Source: Callipepla californica brunnescens (taxonomy: Eukaryota > Chordata > Aves > Galliformes > Odontophoridae). Taken from it: DNA of 64,000 nucleotides. Positions 53,181 to 64,000 of the stretch are shown one piece after another. Positions within the stretch are counted from its first letter, which is position 1, and each line of letters starts with the position of its first letter. Under the pieces are notes generated by a model. The model saw only the letters and a program-made list of their open reading frames with translations. It was not told the DNA's origin and searched no databases. The position numbers and the translations under genes were made by a program. Location of the stretch: positions 960,501 to 1,024,500 of the forward strand of contig JALIRH010000109.1 in the NCBI GenBank assembly GCA_023055505.1, in the 5' to 3' direction.

Positions 53181-53289
53181 ATCATAGAATGGCCTGGGTT
53201 GAAAAGGACCTCAAAGATCATCTAGTTTCAACCTCCTCTGCCATGGGCAGGGTCGCAAAGCACTAGACCAGGCTGCCCAGAGCTACAGG
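53181..53289 (-). mobile_element. CR1 LINE 3' tail fragment, minus strand
   Basis: The plus strand begins ATCATAGAATGGCCTGGGTT and continues with 'aggacctcaaagatcatctag', then 'ccatgggcagggt' and 'gaccaggctgcccagagc'. This is the reverse complement of an avian CR1 3' end. Confidence 0.88.
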
Positions 53290-53565
53290 GATTAAAAGAC
53301 TATGTATGGGCATTCATAAACAAACTAAGGTTTCTTTTTATTGCATTTTTCCAAGTAAAAATGTAAAAATAATTTTTTTTGTAAAAATAATTGAGATCCC
53401 TCTATCGTCTTGCCTGAGATGCTTAGCTATCCACAAAGTATATCACCAAATGGGTAGATGAACTGAGTTTTAGTGCTCAAGCTAATTAAAGCAGGCATGG
53501 TTCAGATGTGCAGGTGAACATCTTCCTAAACAGCAGGACAAAATGGAGACAGTATTGGTAGGAGC

Positions 53566-53570
<5 letters not shown>

Positions 53571-53596
<26 letters not shown>
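53571..53596. repeat. A26 homopolymer
   Basis: Twenty-six A bases in a row occur without a recognisable retroposed body or polyadenylation signal on the left. It may be a mononucleotide microsatellite or the tail of a very old insertion. Confidence 0.9.
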
Positions 53597-55489
53597 GTGC
53601 CGTTCTCCCTGATTCAGTAATAACTCTATCCTTTAAATCCTTGAGTGGCAGCTGAAGGAAAATGAAATACTGGAGAAAGTTTCAGAACACACAGGGAGTG
53701 GCAGCAGGTGTTTGGAAACATGTCCTTTATCTGCAGCAAAGCACTCAGAGTCCCTTTGTCACTCAGGGCCCGATCCTGCCAACCCCAATCTGAGAAATTC
53801 TTTATAAATCAACAGAACTAATGGGAATAGCAACTGGAACACAACAGTAAATGTTTTCAGGGTCAGGCTTCATATGAATCAATATTTCATAAAAATGCAT
53901 GCAATACTGAAAACTTAATTGCGTTGTGATTAGGTTTACATCCAGAGAATATAAAAATATTAATTTTAGTTTTAGCATGAGAGATTAAACCCTGTTATTA
54001 TGAAAGCCTGATTAAGAAGTCCCTATAAAAGTGCCAGCTGAAAACCTGTTTAGTGGTAAAACATGATGAGAAATGAAGGGTTCTATACCAGGATCTTGTT
54101 ATAACCAAATGCGGCAGTCACTGAAATGCTGAACTTATTTTACACATCAGCACAGTACATGCCAAGAATTCAGAGAGTTGTTAGGTATCAGTTTTCCCTA
54201 CTGTAACATAAGCAGATTAGTTTTGTTAGAGTGCTATTTTAATATTGTAGTGAAAAGGTTGTTTATACCCTCTTTCCTCAGAGAGAAACAAACTAGTGCT
54301 GTTTACATGTGAAAAAGAATTTTTTGGAACAGTAGCCAGTGCTGCAAATCCATATGAAATCTGAAATCAAGATGCTTTTTTTCTGCCTTTGACACAAGTA
54401 TTGCTCTTTCAATCTTATCTTCTAAGCCTCAGGACAAGGCACAGATTGTTGGAAATTTGTTATTCATTACGTTGATGGTATATCACCTCCAACCTACCTG
54501 AACCTGACATTAGAACGTGTATTAAACTGTTTGCATTACAAATTTAAAATAACAAAATGCTTTCCTAAACGGTTTAAAATCCTAAAGTAGATGGTTTTGA
54601 AGCTCTTACATGTCCATATACTCCTGCTGAGTTTCTTTTTTCCACAGACATTCTGACTACAGAAAAAGACTGTCTCCCTGGAAAACACAGCAGTGCCTTC
54701 CAGGAAAACACATTCAAGTGTCTTTTTAGTTCGTATATTAAGTTATTTTAACAACTGTCAGAGCACTGTTAGACCAAATCAATGCTCTGATAGGTATCCA
54801 CTGCACTTAAGATTTCTGGCTGGTATTGCTTTGGGGTCACTGATCAGGGTCTTCTGCTTTCATACGTGACACAGAGAGAAACTGTGGAAGTCATCCTGGT
54901 CCTGGAGCTGCGTTTAACTGGCGATTTGGCAAATGTGCCAGGGACCTGATAAAATCTATTAATCTTTTCACTACATGAACCATGGAGGAAGAGAGAGACC
55001 ACATAACTTCCAGAAAGGGCCTTTTCCTCTCTGAGTCATACAAGCTTTGAAGAATATTGACAAATTTTTGCCTTTTCTGGCTATGGAAATGCAAAATGGT
55101 TCATGTAACAAGCTATAAAAACCTAGATAATTAATCACATGTGGCAGTGTGCTATAATAAGTATATCACAAAACCATTTTAAAAATGTGTGCCTTCAGAT
55201 TACACAGGGATCCATAAAGATAGTTTACAAAGTACTTATCCTATGGTTTGCATTTTGCATGTAATGAGGCATGCATATACACATTCATTAGATTTTTTCC
55301 AATTAATTTCAAAACAAAGCTCTGTAGATCTAAAATTCTTCTTAGAGTTATAAGAATGCAGAGTTGCAACTTTACTAACCAATGTACACCCTAAACACAG
55401 GTATGCTCACCAGGCTTTCATCTACACTTGGTCACTCAGTGTTTGAAGTGATCATCACTGAAGATTCATTATTTTAATGGAAGACTTGT

Positions 55490-55604
55490 AGAACCATAGA
55501 ATGGCTGGGGTTGAAAGAGACCTTTAAGATCATCCATGTTCAAACACCCTGCTGTGAGCACAGTTGCTATCTAGTAGATCAGAGCTGCCAGGGCCACATT
55601 CAAG
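55490..55604 (-). mobile_element. CR1 LINE 3' tail fragment, minus strand
   Basis: The plus strand reads AACCATAGAATGGCTGGGGT and 'gagacctttaagatcatcca', followed by decayed CR1-like sequence ending near 'gctgccagggccacattcaa'. It is the reverse complement of a CR1 3' end. Confidence 0.82.
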
Positions 55605-56643
55605 CCGTACAGAAGAAGGGCAACAGTGCTGATTTACACAAACAGGATCTTTCACCCTTTGGTTTTAAAAAGGGCACTGAGGGCTATATCCACATACTCA
55701 CTACTGGATTCCCTTAACTTCATCAGAATTTTCAGAGGGGCAAAGAACTCAGGAGCCTTGCAAGAGCTTGATGAGACAGGCACTGACAACGCAAAGCTAA
55801 TTGTAGTGGGAACATTAGAGCTTCTGAAAAGCTTTTCCATTTATCACTTCCCTGTACAGTACCTGCCCTAATAGATAAGGCATGTATATGCAACAATAAC
55901 TGGAAGAATTAAAGGCTGAGCGTGAACTTACTTTTTAAGCTTCAAACTTGAAATTGGATCCTCCTATTTACTACTAGAAGGCTGTATGACAGGAACATGA
56001 TAATTTCTCATTTATGTACTTGCTGTCTGCTTGTAGCTGGGTGGTTGATGGAACTCCAGCTGACTTCAGTGGGGAACTCCATTCACGGGGTGATGGATTT
56101 CTCAGGCTTTTAAAAAGAAAAGATCTTGCCTCCTTCTAGCTACCCGTTCTATACATGGTATCTTTGTTCAAAAAGCTTTCCAACAAATCTCAAAGATTCA
56201 TCTTAAATCAATATTGAATTCTAAATTGTCAATAATGATACAACCATTTCAAACACAGAGCTCAGGAAAATTTAAGAGTTCTCACACAGGCTATATATGA
56301 ATTTTAGTTTTTCATAATGAATTACACACTCTCAAACTCCTTAGTTTTCACAGAATCTTCCTCAAGAATTCCTTTGAATTCATGCAGAAGGAGCACTTAT
56401 GGAAAATCTTGCTCTGGCAGTCCTTCCAGCCTCCTTGATCCCATCCCTATGTTCCTGAAAGCACTGTGAGGACCTCAGAATGGATTTCAAGCATACCCAG
56501 GTAAGCTGCAGTGTTTGGTGCTTGGATCCATCATTTCATGCATGAAATTGTAACTCTCAATCTGACACCTTGAAGCCAGGATACGTGGGCCCCAACCAAA
56601 ACTCAGACCATCTCATACTACTGCTTATGGGACAAAAGCACGG

Positions 56644-56803
56644 TAGAATCATATCATAAGATCATAGAATGCCTTGGGTTGGAAGGACCTCAAGGATCAT
56701 TAAGATCCAACACCCTGCCACAGGCAGGGCTGCCAACTGCTAGATTAAGTACTAGATCAGATTGCCCAGGAATCCATCCAACCTGGCCTTAAACACCTCA
56801 GCG
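56644..56803 (-). mobile_element. CR1 LINE 3' fragment, minus strand
   Basis: The plus strand has ATCATAGAATGCCTTGGGTT, then 'ggaaggacctcaaggatcat', 'ctgccacaggcagggctgcc', and 'catccaacctggccttaaac'. This is a clear reverse-complement CR1 3' end of about 160 bp. Confidence 0.9.
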
Positions 56804-59053
56804 ATCACAGCAAATAAAAAAAAAAAGGAAAAATTATATCTTAAAGTAACCCATTGTCTTTTACATGGGAATGTTGGATTTCCTTTTTAATTTTAGCTGT
56901 ATGATTAATGTAATTAGAGACATTCTGCAGTAAATGGAAAAGATGCAGCACAGAAAAGCACATGCAAAGTCATTCTTTAGGATCTTCATTTTCCTAAGTT
57001 ATTCTCTCTTTGGTTCACTATTTTTAATCATTTTTTCCTTTAGCTAAGTCCTGAGACTGATTATTCTGCCTTCTATAAATACCTGACCCTGCATTGCTGG
57101 GAACTGCTGTGTATACCCATGTCCTTGTTGGAACATCACTAACTATGCTATGCTCCCTGTTGTATGCTTGTGCCTCCCACCTTGTTTTCTTGCTTCCCAA
57201 CATCCAAATCAAGTCCAAGAAGCACAGAAAGCCCTTTAGATCCCCATTTGAGGGCTTAAGCGAGGAGCAACCAGTCTCTTCACATCCTGCTGTTTCAAAA
57301 GAGCACATAGCAATACACAGTTTCTCATTTACATTCAATATAGTAATTACTCTACTGTTGATCACAATTAAAAAACAACTGAAACAAATATAATCTCTTT
57401 AGAAAAGTTACCATAGAAACAACGCCAGAGAATTCCCTTTAAAAATGTCAAGATTTCCCTCACATTTAAATATGGGTTCACAGGAATTACTCACGCACCA
57501 TTAAAAACTGCACTGAGTCATTACTTTAAAAATAAACACATAAATACACACTCCTTCACAGATGGAGGTTTTTTGTCTCAGCAAATATGAATTATAATAT
57601 GAGCTAACTTTTGATTTTCTCAATCTATTGTACACCTCTAGAGGAAAGCTGACCACGGTCATCTCACATTCAAACCTAATCGAGGAAGGAAAGGGTGAAA
57701 ATCAAGAGTGACAAAACACACAGAACACAAGAATCACAGCTACTCAGAGAGAGAATAATAATTTCGAATATATACGTACACCACAGTTGACAAGATGAAC
57801 AGAAAGAAACATGCCTGAAATGAAACACTGCAGACATAACCCACACATAAGGAAAACTCTAAATTAGGAAGTTTCTCAATTTGAAAATTTCTTATTTCAA
57901 GGTACATTAAAGTAATTGAGGCTATGGCACTCATTTTCTGTGCTGTATTGGTCCATTTCCATTTCTTTGTGCCAATCTGTAGCATAACATCAATCTCACA
58001 TGTTTTCCTACTCCATCCTTTGGCTGCCCCCTCTGTCCTTTGCCTCACTGGCAAAACCTCACAAATTTTGGTGGAATAGAAGACCCATCTGCATAAGACA
58101 ATTCGATCATATGGAAGTAGAAGAAAATATGCCAGTGGGAGTGGAAGGTGCTCCAAGTAATAACAATGCAAATTTGGAGAAAATTCAGAGTTGGTCACAA
58201 AGAAAGCTGATAGTTTATTCATAAACTCTTGCATATGTAGAGAAGATAATAATACAAAGGCATTGTGTCTTTCCCTTGCATTACTGGCTCTGATGCAGAT
58301 AAATAGCATGGCTGAATGGAACCAGATTAATGATAATAAAGACAGTTTTCCCATTTTCTTTGTAGTAGAGCAAATCTGAAAATAAGGAAAAACAACACTG
58401 AAGAATTGAACTAATTTTTGTTCTGCAGGGTCTTACAAAAAGTTTTATTTCTTTCACATTCTTAAGGCAAGAAGTCTTAGAAATTCAGTTCTGAATTTTT
58501 AGTTGCAGTTATCTTCCCATTCCTGCTTAGTCATATTTCCTCCTTTTTTTTTTCCCCCTGCTTCTGCCATTTTTCCCTACAGTTTAATAAATACTAAATG
58601 AAGTTGTTTTACCTCTTTCCAATAGCATTTGAATTTGTCAAGGTGCCACAATTTTTTCCCATTTTGAAGAAAAACCCCAATTAAAATATTTTATTCAAAT
58701 ATTTAGCCACTTACTAACATATAAATAATCAACTTCATAGTTATGATATGCCTCTGGTACTCTGCTATCAAAATTATTATTCTTATTTTTTGCAACTTTA
58801 ACGTAAGGACACAGAGAAAGAATAAACCCAAAGCTCTAATAGTAATAAGAGGTGCAATGACAGCAGAACCAATGCAACAAGAAGGTGTTACAAATAAGGA
58901 AGAAAATGGAACTCTCATCCATATCAAAGGATAAAGACTCACAGGAAAAATACCCCAAAAGAGAGATCTCCAACAAGGGACCCTTCCTTAGTGGCTGTCA
59001 GCTCTTAAATGAGGTCTAAGAGGGGTGCAGCTTGGCTCCACACCTTCCAGTCA

Positions 59054-59078
59054 CACAGGTGAACTGCCTTCACCTGTG
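59054..59078. other. Perfect 10-bp inverted repeat of paired E-boxes
   Basis: CACAGGTGAA at 59054-59063 and its exact reverse complement TTCACCTGTG at 59069-59078 are separated by five bases. Each arm contains an E-box of the CAGGTG/CACCTG type, bound by ZEB, SNAI and E2A-family proteins. It lies in an unassigned stretch just before a CR1 copy and may belong to an older repeat. Confidence 0.75.
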
Positions 59079-59160
59079 CTCCCAGGGCTGATGGGGTCTT
59101 TTTCTCAATTTTGCTCTTTCGCTCAATCAGTGGCTCAGCCTGTGACTCAGCAGTTACAAT

Positions 59161-59422
59161 ACAAGGGGGAATGGCTTTAAACTAAAAGAGGAGAGATTTA
59201 GATTAGATGTCAGAAGGAAATACTTAGAGGATGGTGAGGTGCCACCAGTACAAGCTGCTCAGGGAAGCTGTGGGTGCCCTACCCCTGGAGGTGCTCAAAA
59301 CCAGGTTGGGTGGAGCCCTGGGCAGCCTGATCTGGGGGGGGACAAGCAGCCCACAGCAGAGGGTTTGGGACTAGGTCATCTTTAAGGTCCCTTCCAGCCT
59401 AAGCTGTTCTAAGATTCTGTGA
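59161..59422 (+). mobile_element. CR1 LINE 3' fragment, plus strand
   Basis: The plus strand shows the CR1 3' region: AAACTAAAAGAGGAGAGATT, 'gatgtcagaaggaaatactt', 'cccctggaggtgctcaaaac', and the terminal 'tccagcctaagctgttctaa' with GATTCTGTGA at the end. It is about 260 bp and antisense to PTPRN2. A G8 run interrupts the usual pattern near 59332. Confidence 0.9.
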
Positions 59423-60311
59423 TTGAAAGAGAATGAGTGAAGGAGAGACATGGAATCAGAATAGACATATATAGGGCTGAAGACACCTACAGAAAAATAT
59501 ATTATAGAAGTGGCAACACCTTCTAAATTTTTTCAGAATTTTTAGATTTATGTATTTCTTGCGTTCATTTGCATAAGCATTTGTAACATTTTTCCTCCTC
59601 AAACCAAGAAGAGCTGTGTATGGTATAGCTATAACCAAGGAATCTTGATATGGCGCTTCTGATTTAATTTCTAAAAATAAAGATCACATTTTGGAAATAT
59701 TTAGGCATTATTTTTCACCAGCACTATATATCACTGGTTTCACAAAGAGTCACGTGCCCATGCAGCCATACCAATAGAAGAAGGCTTTGCTCAAAAGCCA
59801 ATTAGCATGAGTCAGAAAGGCCCAGTTCTCAACAAGGAGTGCATGGAACTGCCTGGATGGAAAGGTAAAGGTATGAAACACAGCCCTGTCGTGGCAAGAT
59901 TTCAACTGGAAGTCAATTTAAAACCTTTGATACTTACGTTTATATTCAGTGCCACACAAGAAGTTTTACATATAAATAGATCACTATGTTTTAAAGGAGA
60001 GCTGTTCAGTGTTGTTTGAATCCGCAAAATACAGTTATTGGTTCATGAACTCAGTGCCATAAAAACACGTGGTTCCCCACAAGAACAAGATCTTGTGCCT
60101 GGATATCAAAATCAGGTGATTAACAAGCTGAAGTCACCCTAACAGCAAGCTCTCTGCTGACTGTATAGATGAGCATGAGTTATTTTTAGGTGAAATGCAA
60201 GATTTGGTAAAGGGAGGTGCTTGTTTCTTAAGCACCTTAAGGAGGTATTTAATTTCTTTCTTTGGGAGAATTTCTCCATGTTTACCTTTTCAGCTCTCTG
60301 CTGTTAGATGT

Positions 60312-60335
60312 AAAAAAAAAAAAAAAAAAAAAAAA
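60312..60335. repeat. A24 homopolymer
   Basis: A run of 24 A bases in the intron is followed by AT-rich sequence. I see no retroposed gene or short element attached to it. Confidence 0.9.
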
Positions 60336-62939
60336 TAAGTAAATAGAGACCAACACAAAGGCCCAAGGCTCAGCCCTGAAAACCTGAGTTTTTTTCATTT
60401 AGCTTTGTCATGTAGGAGTAACATAACCTGACAAAAAATCTCTGTGCCACTTCTCTGGTCTTCTCTCTAAAACACAAGTCACCAAGAGCTCTGACAGTTT
60501 ACACTGAGGAAGATCTGTCCTCATCTATTTTTACTCACATGTATGAATCACACTTCCATACACCACAGCTAGAAATAAAGCCATAGTCTACCTCAAAGCT
60601 TTGAATTATTTAAGGCTTAATTAAGAGTATGATAGAACAGATCTGAAATTTAAGATGCAGTCAGTGGGTAAATCACTGTAGACACAAGCTCATGTGTCTG
60701 CTGTATACCTCAATCTGGTAGTTTCATGCAGAACAATTTTCCCACTCATTTTTCCTCCTAGACATAACATAGAGTAGTGTAATAGCTATGATTAACATTA
60801 TGTGAAAATTAAACAATTTTGAAATTGCAGGGTTTGGAAACATGACTATCCTACATATGACAAGGGAAAATGGTATCTCTACAACAGTGGATGAGGGTTG
60901 GATCTTGGTCCACTCCAATCATATTGTGATACTCTACGGTGTTAAAACAATTGTAAGGTTGGCTCAGGCAGGACTCTGATCAACTTTCTGCATGAAGGCA
61001 GCAGAAAAGCAGCTGCATATTGATTCCTTCCAGCCGCTATGGAAAGGCCGCTCCTTCTGGATAGGAACATGACATGGGTGCATTAAGACTTGTTTAGAAC
61101 ACCATGATTCCTTTTTGGAGAACTGCCTTTCACTTGTAGTTAGGGTGATGCTGGATGAGTGGTCCTTTGAAAGGGGTAATATTTCAGAAAGAGAACCAAA
61201 CTTGCTTTCTGCCTTATTCATGTCAGATGATCTATGAATCCTGCATGCTCTTCACAAGCTTGACCATTCATCCACACGGAAATAAGCAATGGGATATGGC
61301 CCCAAATTACTTCTTATCCCAGCCACTGCAGTTGGTACTTTTGTCAATGGGACTCATGGAGGAAATGGGTTTATTTTATAGGAAAGTTCCTTGTTGCACT
61401 AAGTTTCCTGTAGTAAATGCATGGTGGGGCTACAATACAGCAGGTTATCCAGTTGCCTTGGTAGCTTTTTGGTTCTGCATCCCAGTTTTCTCACACTGAT
61501 GGAGCAATAGAGAGTATATACTTAGGAACAAGCCACCACTCGTTGCACTAACATCAGACCAGCTTCTAATATCTCTTTGCAGTGCCCATTCTGTCTCACC
61601 ATTAATATCACCTTTGAAAAAATCTCTCCAGACCACTTTGAATTTTAAAAGGCAATTCATCTGCCTGAAGGCTAATAAGAAAACAAATAAAAAAACAAGC
61701 CACAAAGATGATCATTTACTCCTAACCTGTGTTCTTTCTGTACTCTTAAGTTTCCCACTGAATTCTGACCTATTCCTGCAAAGCAGACAATTTAAGGAGA
61801 AGATCAAGGATATAAAACTAAGAAGGTTCTGTTGCTTTACACCCCATTACAGCACTGCACAAATAGAATCTGAAGTTTGGCTTTTGGTTGTGCAAGTGTT
61901 GGGTGATGAGGGTGATGATGATAAAAGGAGGGGAAGATAGATAAATTCTGAAGAGTGTAAGTATTTACAAAGTGCAGTTTTGACTGCAATTTCACTAACA
62001 TTTTAAAAAATAGATTAAAAAACAAACCAACAACAAAACAACATTTGTCAGAAAGGTGGCCCTCATTGCAATCATGATCTATAGAACAAACGTGCTGTAA
62101 ATTGCTTTCGAGTCACTGAGAAAGGAAATAAATCCAAAGTCCTTTTATAGAGCAGAAGAAATCAGACAACTGTACCATTTCACAGTTACAGTGTGTGGTT
62201 CAGGGCTACAATTACGAATAATCATTTCCAAGGGTGAACTCCCTGAATGGAGAAAACAGGCTGAGTGATGGTGTCCCTCGGCTGCATGCCAGGGAAACAT
62301 GACAGCACCAACACAGCAGCAGCCTCGCTCCCCTGCTCCAGTAGTCACTACTCATTTGCAAGGGTGTAATGCCATGCAGCATCTGCCCAATTCCTTTCCC
62401 CTTTCCCATGCAGTATCAGGCTGAAGTCCCCGCTTGCAACACGTCAGATTTTAAGGTGGCACTGAACGCAGGAGACAGAAGATCAGCATAGGGCCTGCCC
62501 CTCCATTTCTGCACACCCCGTAGCACTTGGAGCAGAGAAGCAAAGGTTCACCTCCACACTGTCCTCCATACCTTGAAAGGAAACTCTTGACCGGTGCTAA
62601 GATCTAGAATCAACTATTTGTTGCATGTAAGGGCTTGTGCAATGGAAAACTGTGTATAGTTGGAGTGAAGGAGCTTGGACCTGGTTGTCAGCCAGCATGG
62701 CCCTCAGCACATCCCCAAGATCTGACACACAGAAGCGGCCATGTCTGAGCAGCAGAGAGCTTCACCACATCACTGCAGAAACACAGCACAGCAATGGGGC
62801 AAGTGGGCCAGCTGGGCTTCCTCACAGAGACCTTGTGGGGATGACACAAACCAACACAGACGTTTCAGCAAGCCAAGTTAACAAAAGTTCCTATTTTCTT
62901 ACAAATGCATGGATCCAGGAACATACGCTGTGTGCCCCT

Positions 62940-63074
62940 ACTCCTGGGAGTATTCAAGAAACATATAGACGTGGCACTCAGAAACATGGTTTAGTGGGCA
63001 ATACTGGTGGTAGGTGGACAGTTGGACTTGATGATCTTAGAAGTCTTTTCAAGTCTTAATGATACTATGATTAC
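62940..63074 (+). mobile_element. CR1 LINE 3' tail fragment, plus strand
   Basis: The plus strand reads 'agaaacatggtttagtgggc', 'ggtggacagttggacttgat', 'gatcttagaagtcttttcaa' and ends TTAATGATACTATGATTA. This is a typical CR1 3' end of a subfamily different from the copy at 59161-59422. Confidence 0.85.
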
Positions 63075-64000
63075 ATGAAAGCAAAGTGGGGGCAGCTGGA
63101 CTGCCAGTGGATATAGACACTTTTCAGGCTCCCAGATCCTGAATTTAGCTCCAATTCTAGGGGTAACAGCAGTTGGTATTACATATTTGTCCTTAGACTG
63201 CTAGCTCTAAAGTTCCCAAGAGCAGGGAGAACACATTCGTCATTTACAGAACTGCTGGATTATTTATCATTGAAGCAAATCAAGCACTCTTACTGATACA
63301 TTAATTTAAAATATTAATATGAACCTATTTGTCAGCAAAATTCTAAATGGTTATGAAGTACTTGTCATGCAGCAGGTGTTACTTACAGAAGCACCAAAGT
63401 ATACCTTAACATCTCTATTGTTGAAATTCAGCTATGAACTCCACGATGATAGTAACACCTCTCCAGTGGCTTGCTGCTTTTCTTTATTAAAAAGAATCCT
63501 AGTAGGATATTTTTTCTTGTTACAGATCACTTTTTACCCCTTACAGTACAAAATGTGTGCTTACGCTAATTTCTATATACCAGACTATTATTATTACTAA
63601 TTTTGTAACAATCAGATCTGAACAACATATCCTGTCACAATGATTTATGCATCTCATTTCAATAAGAATAGGACTCAATTTGATTTTAAGGGAACTATAG
63701 GATTTTTTGTTTGTTTCTTTAAACAGCTGAAGTAAGAGATGATTACAGAGACCTCTGGAAAAATAAAAGATGCAGATTTCTTACATTAATTTCCTTACAT
63801 TTGCCTGATAAGATCATCAGCACAACAATGAGAGATTTATTTTCAAGTTTGGAGGATTTTTTTTTTAAACACATTTTGTATAGTAGGTATTTAATGAAGG
63901 TGTAGGCTAGAACTGCTAGCTGGGAAGGTTTGGGCAGATTTGAGAGCTGCACCTCACAGGCTGGACCAACACATCCTCAGTGTGTGTTGGTGTTAGTATA

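Larger units (their letters stand above)
43227..64000 (-). other. PTPRN2: PTPRN2 intron, 3' part of at least 20,774 bp
   Basis: Upstream of the transmembrane exon no minus-strand frame up to 64000 encodes the expected lumenal membrane-proximal region, so the preceding coding exon lies beyond the window. The first 7.4 kb is GC- and CpG-rich with G-quadruplex tracts, an internal promoter candidate at 49438-49800 and AT-rich blocks. The rest is ordinary intron with five CR1 fragments, (TG)n at 51443-51474, and poly-A runs at 53571-53596 and 60312-60335. Stretches such as 60340-62930 and 63080-64000 hold nothing I can identify. Confidence 0.8.

Noticed and set aside
53571..53596. A26 as the tail of a processed pseudogene or SINE
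   Set aside because: There is no polyadenylation signal, coding similarity or target-site duplication that I can recognise.
1..64000. miR-153 hairpin expected in a PTPRN2 intron
   Set aside because: I looked for the mature miR-153 seed and its reverse complement and did not see it. In human it lies nearer the 3' end of the gene, which is outside this window.
50600..64000. Lumenal membrane-proximal PTPRN2 exon expected upstream of 43226
   Set aside because: No minus-strand frame matches the expected conserved end of the lumenal domain, so that exon is taken to lie beyond the window.

Overview
This window is vertebrate nuclear DNA, almost certainly from a bird. The strongest lineage clue is thirteen or more CR1 retrotransposon fragments carrying the avian-type 3' end. 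The only gene I can support is PTPRN2 (phogrin, IA-2 beta), a receptor-type protein tyrosine phosphatase-like protein of neuroendocrine secretory granules. It runs on the minus strand. Nothing here is bacterial or viral, and no tRNA, rRNA, CRISPR array or complete gene is visible.

Three consecutive coding exons are present. In transcript order they are 43226-43014 (transmembrane segment), 24073-23879 (serine-rich cytoplasmic linker) and 599-452 (start of the phosphatase-like domain). They are 213, 195 and 148 nt long, all have consensus splice sites, and they join in frame to encode 185 residues of the middle of the protein. The remaining coding exons lie outside: lumenal exons beyond 64000 and the rest of the phosphatase domain below position 1. 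Introns are large: 23,279 bp and 18,940 bp between the exons, and at least 20,774 bp upstream.

The layout is as follows. 1-451 is the start of the next downstream intron. 600-23878 is an AT-rich intron with CR1 fragments and microsatellites. 24074-43013 is an intron with a longer CR1 copy at about 35995-37224 that keeps reverse-transcriptase similarity but has lost its catalytic core. 42880-50640 is a strikingly GC- and CpG-rich zone that holds the transmembrane exon, several CpG-dense blocks, G-quadruplex tracts and AT-rich blocks that resemble conserved non-coding elements. 50640-64000 is ordinary intron with more CR1 copies.

The most interesting signal is at 49438-49800. There a CpG island holds a minus-strand CCAAT box, a TATA-like box and a good splice donor in the right order for an internal first exon, which could splice to the transmembrane exon. 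If used, it would give a shortened PTPRN2 transcript or an out-of-frame reading frame ending at the first internal in-frame methionine. This is inference and needs transcript data. I did not find a clearly novel biological system.
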